Translations under genes and position numbers: made by a program
Source: Toxorhynchites rutilus septentrionalis
Taxonomy: Eukaryota; Arthropoda; Insecta; Diptera; Culicidae
DNA: 64,000 nucleotides
Direction: 5' to 3'
Assembly: GCF_029784135.1 (NCBI RefSeq)
Contig: NC_073745.1
Coordinates: forward strand, 159,167,335-159,231,334
Part shown: piece after piece, positions 44,341 through 54,840 of the stretch
Layout: the number at the start of each line of letters is the position of its first letter
How positions within the stretch are numbered: the first letter of the stretch is position 1
Notes under the pieces: model-generated
What the model saw: the letters and a program-made list of their open reading frames with translations, nothing else
What the model was told of the DNA's origin: nothing
The model's database searches: none

Positions 44341-45253
44341 TCAAGTGAAGCGATCAGAAGAGTTGGAAGAGAACTCGAATGGAAAATATTCTACGTGGGA
44401 TCAGCTTTAATCAGATTTAATCAGGTTCTTGACACGATTTATGTTGGTCTGGTACCAGTGGGGAGACCCTACTCCAAGCAGACATTCCCGATGGGGCACG
44501 TACTCCGGAGCAAGACACAGTGACGATTGCTCTTCAAACATATTCATATTGTGGTCAACGATTCGTGCGAGCAGGTGCGAGCCAGTTACTTTACAAATTA
44601 TTAATACACAGAAATAGAGGGAGGGAATGAAATGACCACTGAGTACAATCCGGGTAATGCTAGAATTTATGTTGCTTTCAATACTGCCGGAATCATATCG
44701 GAACAGTTGAGAACAGTACGAAATTACTGAAAATTTAACAGAAATTCGAACTAGTTAGCGACGGAATATTGGACATGAGTCTAGTCAACAGACTTATTTG
44801 ATTTTCAATTGCTTAAGATTGATACGAAACTTAATAAAGTTTACTGCCAAATGGCAGCGGGTCATATTTTCTTGTCTTTTTCATGCGATCAGAAAATTTG
44901 TAGTGATGCTTGTTATCTGTTTCATGCAGTTGAAAGTGTATTGTATTAGAAGGCTGTTCGTTTTGATTTCATTGTAGCTTAAAAATATTGTTTTGTTTTT
45001 TCCTCTTTTCGCTAAAGATAAGAAAAAAAACTCAAGTAAAGTAATTCTTTTAGTCATTTTTAATAATTCGCCCTTCATATGATTTCCTTCAAAATTTGAA
45101 GAAATGACATCTTTGCCAGCGATTATGCAGTTGACGGATTAACGAATTCGTCACGAGTTGCCTCAATGTGCAGAGCTGAGTTAGAGATGCGATTGACATC
45201 GCCAACATAGATCGGGCCGCGGTTGTCCAATGTGTATAAGGCCTCAGCGTCGC
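44341..45253. other. Unassigned DNA between E9 and the hAT-like element
   Basis: No gene supported. 45140-45250 is more GC-rich and may be part of an old LINE. Confidence 0.35.
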
Positions 45254-45376
45254 ATTGGAGGTAGAGATGTGCCATCCCCTCATGAGCTGTTCATTCGAAT
45301 CGCTTCATCATAGTGAGCGGATTCGGATCGGCTCGCAATCAAAAAAACGCAGCTAATCAGCTCATTACGGAGCTGG

Positions 45377-45600
45377 AGCTGATGAGCTGTTGAGCTGTTG
45401 AGCTGATGAGCTGCTGAGCTGTTGAGCTGTTGAGCTGATGAGCTATTGAGCTGTTGAGCTGGTGAGCTGTTGAGCTGTTGAGCTGATGAGCTGTTGAGCT
45501 GTTGAGCTGAAGAGCTGTTGAGCTGTTGAGCTGTTGAGCTGTTGAGCTGTTGAGCTGTTGAGCTGTTGAGCTGCATAGCTGTTGAGCTGCATAGCTGTGG
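45377..45600 (+). repeat. Minisatellite (GAGCTGTTG)n
   Basis: About 25 units of the nonamer gagctgttg, with gat and ctg variants. It keeps a frame open on the minus strand (QLNSSTA repeats), which is an artefact of the repeat. Confidence 0.9.
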
Positions 45601-45742
45601 AGCGCAAAAGCTGCAGAGAGTGTGAATTGCGAGACGCGAAAGGATTTTTCGTCTCCCGCGCTTCATGGCATGACGTCAGTTTGTTTTCGTGTATCCCTCT
45701 TCGTATTTTAGCTTTAGCAGAGATGCCAGATAGGAAAAAAGG

Positions 45743-48690
45743 TTTTGACGTAGGACTACGTCTTTCATTTCTATACCGGGGTGTAAAATCAAAGTTTCGA
45801 AAACGAAAGCGTTACGCCGGAGACCGAGATTTTGAGCGTTAATAGCTCCTAAACAACTGAATGAAATGGTATAATAAACACTTCATTCGAAAGATAAAAT
45901 GTCTACGCGTTATATACTTGTTACTTTTTGATCCAAAAACTTGTTTCAATAGTCTTAAAATTGCTTTCAAAACAGGCTATTGAAATCACCAATCGGTATA
46001 TAAGCGAGCGGCGCTCGGAAATCCACTCAGTTCTAATTGAACAGCGATTGGAGCATGTTGTCGCTGTTGCGGTGAAGCTCTTTATTTATCATGAAAGCGC
46101 GGATGAACGGTGTCACCAAGAGCCTGTTTGTGCACCCTAGACCAGAAGGGAATCTATCAGGAGGAGAGTGATGCCACAAACGGTTCCCTGGGAAGACATC
46201 GCTACACACACATACACGCGCGGCTATTAACAGGTGGTTATCGAGTTGGCATTAAACACTGGTGGGCTTCCAGTATCGAGGAAAATGTGGAAATATCTAA
46301 TCGTTACTGAAAATAATCTGCCAGTTCCTCTGGGAATTTTCAAAATATATTCATGTGAAAGAGTTTAATTGAATGATTTCTATCCATGTTACACTGTGAC
46401 CAAATATGTTTCAATCAAGTGCTATTAACAGGTGGTTATCGAGTTGGCATTAACCACTGGTGGGCTTCCAGTATCGAGGAAAATGTGGAAATATCTAATC
46501 GTTACTGAAAATAATCTGCCAGTTCCTCTGGGAATTTTCTAAATATATTCATGTGAAAGAGTTTAATTGAATGTTTTCTATCCATGTAACACTGTGACCA
46601 AATACATTTGGTTTTGTGGTTTTTCAATCAATCGCAATTAACAGGATAGCTTCAGAAGATTATTCTTCCCCATCAGTAGGATATTTCCGTAACCAATATT
46701 GTATGCGCCCGCAATCGATTATTGCTCAGTCGCCGAAAGTTCCGAGCTCAGAGAGTTCATTCCCCTCTAGTTTGCCTCCCAAATTGCTATCGTAAACCAC
46801 ACCTTCTCTCGATTCAATCACACACAAAAAGCATACTTAAGCGATATTCTGGTGGTGAGACACATTCATTTTTCGTGAGGACATCGACAAGACAACATCG
46901 TTGCCTAACGTGCTGGAGGAGGTGGACGGCGAAGGATCGACACATACACGCGCCGAACTCTTTCCGTTAGGATGCCATTCAGCATCGAGAAAGTTCCGGA
47001 AAGATCTAATCATTGCTGGAAAATAATCTGCCAGTTCCTTTGGGAATTTTCAAAATATATTCATGTGAAAGAGTTTAATTGAATGTTTTCTATCCATGTA
47101 ACACTGTGACCAAATATGTTTCAATCAAGTGCTATTAACAGGTGGTTATCGAGTTGGTATTAACCACTGGTGGGCTTCCAGTATCGAGGAAAATGTGGAA
47201 ATAACTAATCGTTACTGAAAATAATCTGCCAGTTCCTCTGGGAATTTTCAAAATATATTCATGTGAAAGAGTTTAATTGAATGTTTTCTATCCATGTTAC
47301 ACTGTGACCAAATATGTTTCAATCAAGTGCTATTAACAGGTGGTTATCGAGGTGGCATTAACCACTGGTGGGCTTCCAGTATCGAGGAAAATGTGGAAAT
47401 ATCTAATCGTTACTGAAAATAATCTGCCAGTTTCTTTGGGAATTTTCAAAATATATTCATGTGAAAGAGTTTAATTGAATGTTTTCTATCCATGTTACAC
47501 TGTGACCAAATATGTTTCAATCAAGTGCTATTAACAGGTGGTTATCGAGTTGGCATTAACCACTGGTGGGCTTCCAGTATCGAGGAAAATGTGGAAATAT
47601 CTAATCGTTACTGAAAATAATCTGCCAGTTCCTTTGGGAATTTTCAAAATATATTCATGTGAAAGAGTTTAATTGAATGTTTTCTATCCATGTAACACTG
47701 TGACCAAATACATTTGGTTTTGTGGTTTTTCAATCAATCGCAATTAACAGGATAGCTTCAGAAGATTATTCTTCCCCATCAGTAGGATATTTCCGTAACC
47801 AATATTGTATGCGCCCGCAATCGATTATTGCTCAGTCGCCGAAAGTTCCGAGCTCAGAGAGTTCATTCCCCTCTAGTTTGCCTTCCAAATTGCCATCGTA
47901 AACCACACCTTCTCTCGATTCAATCACACACAAAAAGCATACTTAAGCGATATTCTGGTGGTGAGACACATTCATTTTTCGTGAGGACATCGACAAGACA
48001 ACATCGTTGCCTAACGTGCTGGAGGAGGTGGACGGCGAAGGATCGACACATACACGCGCAGAACTCTTTCCATTAGGATGCCATTCAGCATCGAGAAAGT
48101 TCCGGAAAGATCTAATCATTGCTGGAAAATAATCTGCCAGTTCCTTTGGGAATTTTCAAAATATATTCATGTGAAAGAGTTTAATTGAATGTTTTCTATC
48201 CATGTAACACTGTGACCAAATATGTTTCAATCAAGTGCTATTAACAGGTGGTTATCGAGTTGGTATTAACCACTGGTGGGCTTCCAATATCGAGGAAAAT
48301 GTGAAAATAACTAATCGTTACTGAAAATAATCTGCCAGTTCCTTTGGGAATTTTCAAAATATATTCATGTGAAAGAGTTTAATTGAATGTTTTCTATCCA
48401 TGTAACACTGTGACCAAATACATTTGGTTTTGTGGTTTTTCAATCAATCGCAATCAACAGGATAGCTTCTGAAGATTATTCTTCCCCATCAGTAGGATAT
48501 TTCCGTATCCAATATTGGATGCATAAAACCTTGTGCCTCCAACGTAACGCTCTCGTTTTCGAAGTTCTCCAAATATTCATTCATTCAGAATGAATTCAGA
48601 TTCAACTTCATACAAATGATCTATAAATCAACGATAGTCCTACGTCACCCTTGCGGTTATACCATAGATATAACCCACTTCCTGTTTTTT
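45743..48690 (+). mobile_element. E5: Helentron-like element, subfamily 1, expanded by satellite (2.95 kb)
   Basis: It starts TTTTGACGTAGGACTACGTC tttcatttctataccgggg. It ends TAGTCCTACGTCACCC, GGTTATACCATAGATATAACC and CACTTCCTGTTTTTT. A TATA-like leader (ggtatataagcgagcggcg, 45996-46014) with a gattgg motif lies near the 5' end, as in E3 and E4. Most of the interior is a repeat array. Confidence 0.77.
46405..48420 (+). repeat. 198-bp satellite organised in a 1106-bp higher-order repeat
   Basis: The unit (tttcaatcaagtgctattaa ... acactgtgaccaaata) starts near 46411, 47121, 47319, 47517 and 48227. Spacings are 710, 198, 198 and 710, giving a 1106-bp period made of 198-bp units plus a 710-bp variant. 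The 710-bp variant includes the gagagaaggtgtggtttac segment that E3 also carries. Copies 1106 bp apart (for example 46722-46970 and 47828-48076) are nearly identical. Confidence 0.85.
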
Positions 48691-48699
48691 GTTTTGAAG

Positions 48700-49260
48700 A
48701 TATTCAATCGTTCGATACTTCATTAAATTTTTCTTATATGGCCAAACAAAATAATACACATTATTATATGCTTGTAAATAAATTTAATATATTACATTGT
48801 TATTTAAACATTACTGTGGAAACACATACATTTATTTCCGCATGCTGAATCAAAACAATTAAGAAAACCACTCGGCATAAATGTTGATGATTGATGATCG
48901 GTCTGACTGGTCCTTTTGTTACCTTTGTGATCGCGAATAATTATTTCTCGTTGCACCTATTAGTGGATTTATTTTTATATCCTCGGATGCAAAAAAAAAT
49001 CTCGATGGTTTTTTTCAAAAAACGTTGTCTCAGCCAATATTCCTGGAGGCATTCTATTTGGCTACTGCTGGTTTTTCTGTTGTTTAAGTTCAGCATATCC
49101 TAAGCATCTTCTATGTTGGATTTCAGCAATAGGTATTTGTTGTATATTATATTATTAGAATTCATATCAGTTTTAGTTTTTGTACAATTACGAATTAAAT
49201 TCGTTTATTTTTTGCTTTCCGTCTATTAAAAAAATGCACACTATGCAATGTCCCATGGTG
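48700..49260. other. Right interior of the hAT-like element, no gene
   Basis: AT-rich and without a supported ORF. Confidence 0.35.
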
Positions 49261-49822
49261 ATTACGTTTCATATGCAATTGTGTGGACAACTGCAAAATT
49301 CAACTGAGCTGAAGAGCTGTTCCAAATGAGCAGCTCACTTGTATGAGCTGAACGGCTCTGAGCCGCTCACCATGATGAGCTGATTTGCCCATCTCTAATT
49401 GGAGGCAATTGTAATTGGACATTGACGTTGAGAGTGGTACAGTGTCGACGTCTGGCGGCGTCTTTTAATTTGGGGCCAATATTTGGGCCCCGAACTCAAT
49501 GTTTACTGGTCCAGCAAGCGAAAAAAATACCTGTCTTGTTTTTTTGAAAATTATGCTTAGAAAATATTTTAATATGTTTAATTTTGGTTTTATTTCAAGT
49601 TCAATTTTTATGTAAACATTTTCTGTGAAATGATTTGGAAATATCCACTGCCGTCGATACAGAGGTGAACATGCCCCGGAGGCTGAAAGCCTCCTAAATA
49701 AAGAACATATAATGTGCATGATCGGGTATTGTAATCTATTTTCACGAACCAATATATCGAATAATATTATGTATACTCAATTCACCTCCGATACACGATT
49801 ACGGGATCCACGTTTACGTTGG

Positions 49823-50186
49823 TGTAGAGTACAGAGCTCGATTGTTGGTTGTCCGGATGAACTTCGATGTCCGTTGCTACTGCTGCTCCTGTTGCTGCTG
49901 CTATTGAAGCAGGCCGATGCGACACCTAGCTTGATTATCGGCTGCTCAGGTTAGCTCCGTTGTTCGCTGCTGCCACTGCTGCTAGTTTTCCTTCCAGATG
50001 TTGCTCGTATCACGTCCGTTGTCAGAATGCCGGCTGCGCGGAATGGCTCGCGCTTTTATAGCCTGGCTCATATTTTCCTTTCATCTGATTGGTCTATAGT
50101 TTTCATGGCATGTTTCTCATGCTTTTTTTATTATTATTATTATTACTATTATTTCATTTGGTATTATGTCAGCTCTGTACTCTACA
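49823..50186. mobile_element. Solo LTR, 364 bp, with 5-bp target duplication
   Basis: It begins TGTAGAGTACAGAGCT and ends AGCTCTGTACTCTACA, so it has TG...CA ends with 16-bp inverted termini. GTTGG flanks both sides (49818-49822 and 50187-50191). A TTTATAG promoter-like box is at about 50054-50060 and a (ta/tt)n run follows. The internal region has been lost by LTR-LTR recombination. The family (BEL/Pao or gypsy) cannot be told. Confidence 0.85.
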
Positions 50187-50236
50187 GTTGGGTGTTCAAA
50201 TATTGTGACATATTGCCCTTAATTCTGCGCCGCACC

Positions 50237-50572
50237 CTAAAAGGCACCCAAATTGCATGGTTCTTTAGAAACAACTAAAGATGATTCATCCCTGCACTCA
50301 ATGTTTTCCTTTTTTGTGCTGCATTTCAAGCAAGTGGCAAAACTTGTGGAGCGTAAATTGGACCAACAAAAACGTGGTATTTTGCGCAACAGAAAATCAA
50401 GCTCCAAGCGCATATTTCCAGTACGGGAATGATTCTTATTTCTATAGAGTGCTAATGTACTGAATGAGCCACGGGAGAACACAGATTGCTTGTTCCAATT
50501 AACCAATCTGAACGCGGGATTTTCGCCTGTACAATACTTGACATTATGCAATTGTTCGATAGTTAGTTTCAT
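50237..50572 (-). CDS. Unrecognised 111-aa ORF, divergent from HscB
   Basis: I do not recognise this ORF. It starts MKLTIEQLHNVKYCTGENPA, contains basic and aromatic stretches (FRLVNWNKQSVFSRG, RFCWSNLRSTSFATCLKC) and ends EPCNLGAF. Composition is protein-like, with no low complexity. Its start lies 255 bp from the HscB start on the opposite strand, a head-to-head arrangement that could share a promoter. It could also be the first exon of a longer gene, though no strong splice donor is seen, or a chance frame next to the solo LTR. Confidence 0.4.
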   Translation of the reverse strand: MKLTIEQLHNVKYCTGENPAFRLVNWNKQSVFSRGSFSTLALYRNKNHSRTGNMRLELDFLLRKIPRFCWSNLRSTSFATCLKCSTKKENIECRDESSLVVSKEPCNLGAF

Positions 50573-50827
50573 AAAATATATAATTTACAAATAAGCACGA
50601 TTGTTAGGGAGTGTACAAATCGATTAAAACAAAAATTCATGAAATTTGGAACAAAATATTCTGGTTGGTGTAGATAATTTCGTGTACGATACAAAAATCC
50701 TAGCAAACCTGTAGAAAATGGAAAACTTTTTGAAGTTGGCCCACCATCTTATTCAGTAGAATTTGATACTGTCAGTATGTTCGTAAGCACCGGCTATGTT
50801 GATATTCTTTGTTGTGTAATTTAAAAA

Positions 50828-51665
50828 ATGAGACGAGCGTTGAAAAACAGTAATTTTGCTCAAGTTTTTAATTCGATTGGCAGATCGGGAAATGAAATAA
50901 AAAATAAAATGGAATATTGTTCGATTCCAAATATATGCTGGAGTTGTAATAAGCAATTAATGAAACAGAACAGTTGTTTTTGCACCGGTTGTGGCTCCCT
51001 ACAAAAAGTTGGATATGAGGTAACATTGAATAACAAGCTACGCGATTCAGTGTGAGAATCAAAACATAAACTTTTCCCCTATATTTGTATGAAATTTGTG
51101 GTTTCACAATCATTGTTGTATTCATAATTGAATTTTGCGTTTTAATAATGTTTTCCTGATGTGATTTTAGGATTACTTCAAATTGCTCGATGTACCCAGT
51201 ACGTTTAATTTGGATTCCTCGACTTTAACTTCCAATTTTCGACGACTTCAAAGTCAGCTCCACCCAGATAAGTTCAGTCAGAAATCGATCGTAGAGAGGA
51301 ATAACTCGCTAGAATGGAGTTCGCTTGTGAATAAGGCATACAAAACGTTGAGTTTACCGTTGGAGAGAGGGAAGTATATACTGCAGCAAAACGGGATTAG
51401 AATATCTGAAGACAATACATCCGTCGATTCTGAGTTCCTTATGGATATGATGGAGAGGAACGAACAAGTGGAGGAAGCTGTAGAACGTGCGGATTTGGAA
51501 AACATAGCGCGAGACTTGCGATTAGATATTAATAATTTATATGATGAGTTGAACGTATGTTTCGCAAATAATAATCTTGAAGGTGCAAAAATAGCTGTGA
51601 TAAGGTTAAAATATTTATTGAACATAGAGGCTATTGTAAAAGAAAAGATGTTGAAATACATGTAA
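50828..51665 (+). CDS. HSCB: Iron-sulfur cluster co-chaperone HscB (HSC20), 2 exons, 228 aa
   Basis: This J-domain co-chaperone passes iron-sulfur clusters from the ISCU scaffold to the mitochondrial Hsp70. Exon 1 (50828-51019) starts MRRALKNSNFAQVFNSIGRS and holds the metazoan HscB zinc-binding domain, CWSC...CFCTGC (residues about 38-56). The 151-bp intron is GTAACA...TTTTAG, phase 0. Exon 2 (51171-51665) opens DYFKLLDVPSTFNLDSSTLT. The J-domain HPD is in LHPDKFS (near residue 94), and the three-helix ISCU-binding domain follows, with LMDMMERNEQVEEA and a C-terminal hydrophobic helix (IAVIRLKYLLNIEAIVKEK). Length and order match animal HscB. The N-terminus is basic, consistent with a mitochondrial presequence. 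It appears intact. Confidence 0.95.
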
Positions 51666-51669
51666 CGTT

Positions 51670-52075
51670 TGGATAAAAAACAATGTTTGAAGTATTTTTG
51701 GCAAAGTATTTAACGCTAGGATTGTATTGTATTTAGCTCAGTTATATATTACATGAATAGTATTATCAAGTTTCTTCTACCTTCTACTATGCATTCTAAG
51801 AGCCCTATGTTTCGTATTCATATATTATATTCGCCTTCTAAAGCACTGCCAATTTAGGATCTGTACGGTTTTAATCGGATATATTTCTAAGAATCGGATT
51901 TGGAAGAAAATTTTATTAGAAGAAAAATGTTCTACATGTAGGTATAGGTAGTTTAAAGATACAATATAGGGTTTGGGATTTTTAATCCTTTCAAATGAAG
52001 ATTGAAACTCTGAGCTTTATACATACCATTCAGTTTAAACTTCTGGTCAACCTCATCTGCTGTATTTTTCCAGTA
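51670..52075. other. 3' flank of HscB, no gene
   Basis: AT-rich without supported features. A 22-bp stub of a pogo-like terminus (cagtagaaccccgatcatc) is at 52077-52096. Confidence 0.4.
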
Positions 52076-52096
52076 CAGTAGAACCCCGATCATCAT

Positions 52097-52402
52097 GTTT
52101 CTTCGAGAGCGTGGTTCAAAGGCTTGGACGTAAGTCGTGACTTCATTCGTGTAATGAATGAGTAGACTTATGTCCAACCACTACCCGCTAGATGTGCATG
52201 TCCACAGAATGAATCTTGTTCAAAGCAATGTCTGTCGGTGTGGAAACGGTTACGATGACATTGATCACGCAGTTTGGCAATGTACGGATAGCTACGCAGC
52301 CAGAGTGTACATTTTGAATGTCCTTGGGCCCAAGGAAGACATCCCTATGTTCCTGTTAGAGACGTGTTGGGATCTTGCGACATCTGCTATATGCAGTTGA
52401 TC
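52097..52402 (+). pseudogene. C-terminal end of a LOA/R1-group LINE ORF2, second copy
   Basis: Frames give RAWFKGLDVSRDFIRV, then after a stop/frameshift RLMSNHYPLDVHVHRMNL and CRCGNGYDDIDHAVWQC. It is related to 29622-29995 but more decayed, with a frame lesion near 52150 and a deletion after NVLGP. Element E2 begins about 50 bp downstream. Confidence 0.75.
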
Positions 52403-52992
52403 TATATGTTTGTGAAACGGTCTAGTATAAGAATTTAATGCTTTTGTGTTTTTGACGTAGGACTACGTCTAACCGGAAGATATAGGGGGTGAAATGGAAA
52501 TCTAGGCACTGAACAAGTAGGAAAAAATGCAAGATTTGGAACGTTTATAACTCGAGCATTTCTCAATAGATCGCAAAGGTTTTTGCATCAATTGATAGGA
52601 AATATATCTACGCATCTATCATAACGAATAACATTTCATTTTTCTTGAGATAAATAATTGAATAATTGTGAAATATCAAGCATTGTCCAAATGCACTATG
52701 TGCCCATTTTCGATTGGTCCATTTTGTGCTCCTCAAATCGTACCGACCAAAACGGGCAACCAGAGCAGCAGCGAAATAGAATGAAGCACGATTGGAAAGG
52801 AAAAAGAAAAAAAAAGTCGGGTGGGTAATGTCGGGGACATAACCGGAGTGACGTAGGACTATACAAAGGGGACAGCTTTTGTTAAATATATATTTTAAAT
52901 ATATTGTTTTATTTCCTTCTCCTACGTGAATACCTACCTATCTACCTGAAAAATGGATTAGTTTACTGTTTACTCTTTATGAATATGTTGAT

Positions 52993-53554
52993 GGTTCTGA
53001 AAAGAACCTTTGGTGTTGTGTTTTTGTTATCACTCGATATTCCCATCTTGTTCGGTTAAACCTTCCTGTTTAGCTATTGCGTTTGCCACTCGCCACAGCT
53101 TTCACAGTTGGAAAATTTATTCCCATCCAGCTTGTGACATATTGTTCAGTAAATTACATTTAATGCGACGTGCCGGAGAAACACTTTGCCACTCACTGAA
53201 ACTAATTGTTGCCTTGATGAGCGCCGAACCGAAGCTGCTCTGTTCTTGATGCGGGTTTTCTGATTGTCGTGAGCAGCTTTGCAAGCCAACTCGAGCACTC
53301 CGACGACCGAAACTCTATAATCGCTGTTAGGTATACTGGTGCTCCGGCACCAATCCGTTCGGCCTAGTTACCCTTGCGGAGCAATCAGTGAATGCGACCA
53401 ACAGGGAACTGGAGACCTGCACGGTTCGAGTGAGACTTTGCCTTTCCTTAACTTGTCCTCCTTTGTTACGTCCACGATGCCGATGCCGTACAACCACACG
53501 GGTTTACGGTTTGAAAGAAAATAAGATATTTTTTTGGGGTCCGCGTGTTTTATA
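52993..53554 (-). pseudogene. Histone H2A pseudogene i (E1), with TATA box and stem-loop
   Basis: Minus strand: TATAAA at 53554-53549, a TCAAACCGTAAAC leader motif, then an H2A-like body. The nucleotides encode, across shifted frames, the GKGG-VKGKAKS-SNRAGLQFPVGRIH, LLRKGN, AERVGAGAPVYL and VLELA segments of H2A (53470-53260). The C-terminal third is replaced by unrelated sequence. The 3' end has a perfect histone stem-loop, GGTTCTTTTCAGAACC, at 52993-53008. Confidence 0.82.
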
Positions 53555-53713
53555 CTCTAGCGGTACACACTCACAGGATAGAGACAAATCGGCAGACTCA
53601 GCCAGAGGGGCGAGTCCAACGAGACGAACGAATGAGCGTTAAAAGGGAGCGATTGCAAAAAATACATTTATTACGATTTGTTCGCTCGTTGGATTCACAT
53701 GCAGGCTAAAAAG

Positions 53714-53729
53714 GGTCCTTTTCAGGATC
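53714..53729 (+). terminator. Histone-type 3' stem-loop without recognisable gene
   Basis: GGTCCTTTTCAGGATC on the plus strand, opposite in direction to the H2A copies in E1. The mirrored copy in E2 is at 56512-56527 (minus). The DNA upstream (53590-53712) is not recognisably a histone. Confidence 0.7.
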
Positions 53730-53759
53730 ACAAAATTATCTTCAATCTAAAGAGTTTAT

Positions 53760-54310
53760 TGTTTTGTTATCACTCGATATCCCCATCTTGTTCGGCTAAA
53801 CCTTCCTGTTAAGCGATTTGTTGCCACTCGCCACAGCTTTCACAGTTGGAAAATTTCTTCCCATCCAGTTTTGTGACATGTTGTACAGTAAATTACATTC
53901 AATGCGACGTGCCGAAGCGCCACTCAGTGACGCATTGGAGGCGATTTTAACCTGTAATTGAACATTTGCGATGACAGTGGACAGTGTCGACTTTCAATGT
54001 GGGGTCATAATTTGGATCTCTATGTACACAAATGTCCAACTAAATAAGTCGCATTACATGTCCGTCCAATTAGCTAAATGTCGAACTAATTGTAAATTAC
54101 TGTACTTTCAATCTGGAAACAATTTAAGAATTGGTGAAAATTGAATAATCAGGAAAGTCCCCAACTATCAATAAGCTCAGAACAACTGCCAAATTCACAT
54201 ACTCGTCAGATCCTGGCAAACAAATTAAGAAAAAATCAATTTGTGTTTTATTATTATTTTGGATAATGTTTTAGAAAGCATTGAACTGTATTCCCTAAAC
54301 TCTTTTTTGG
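53760..54310. other. E1 spacer, no gene
   Basis: It is the mirror of 55925-56480 in E2. It holds repeats of gcgacatg..., gtaaattac... and no coding frame. Confidence 0.5.
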
Positions 54311-54320
54311 AAGGTTTAAT

Positions 54321-54840
54321 GGCCCTGAAAAGCGCCTTGTTTTATGGAATGGTTCCAATTTAGAAAACTTTGTACTCGTGGTTTTGAAAAAAAACCATTT
54401 CGAACGCCCTCGATGCCGCCTTGTTCTGGATTTGCCACCAAAGCAGATTGTATAAAGAACAAACTATTTTCTTCTGCTACCAGCTGCCGTTTTGCGATTG
54501 CGTTTGCCATTCACCACTCGTTGCAACTGCCTGTTGACTTGATGTCCACCGAACCGAATGTGTTCTGTTCCGAATGCGGGTTTTCTTATCGTCGCGAGCA
54601 GCTTTGCCAGCCAACTCGATCACTTCGGCGGCCGAAACTATATAACGCCGACTAGGTGGACTGGTGCACTGGTACTAACGCGCTCGGCCTAGCTACCCTT
54701 GCGGGGAACTCCAGATCAACACGGTTCGAGCGGGATTTTGCCTTTCCCTTCACTTTTCCTCCTTTACCATGTCCAGACATGGCTGCTTGGGTTGGTTTGT
54801 TGATGTGTTGTGATGCGAACCGATGTGGTGTACGGTTTGA
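54321..54840 (-). pseudogene. Histone H2A pseudogene ii (E1), with stem-loop
   Basis: Minus strand: the H2A N-terminus is almost perfect, GHGKGGKVKGKAKSRSNR, near 54785-54725. The stretch that encodes VGRIHRLL is deleted, and LEFP joins RKG- and AER-like sequence in another frame. The VIELA-like helix follows (54640-54600). The stem-loop GGCGCTTTTCAGGGCC is at 54336-54321. Upstream is the same TCAAACCGTACAC motif as in copy i, but the TATA box is less clear (CTTAAAAATCC). Confidence 0.85.

Larger units (their letters stand above)
45262..49397. mobile_element. hAT-like element with 8-bp target duplication, split by E5
   Basis: The left end TAGAGATGTGCCATC and the inverse right end gatttgcccatctcta carry a hAT-style terminus. 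ATTGGAGG flanks both sides (45254-45261 and 49398-49405). Removing E5 leaves about 1.2 kb. Both ends are rich in gagctg/cagctc. No transposase is recognised. Confidence 0.75.

Noticed and set aside
45280..45666. 128-aa minus-strand ORF with QLNSSTA repeats
   Set aside because: It is produced by the GAGCTGTTG minisatellite and has no independent support as a protein.
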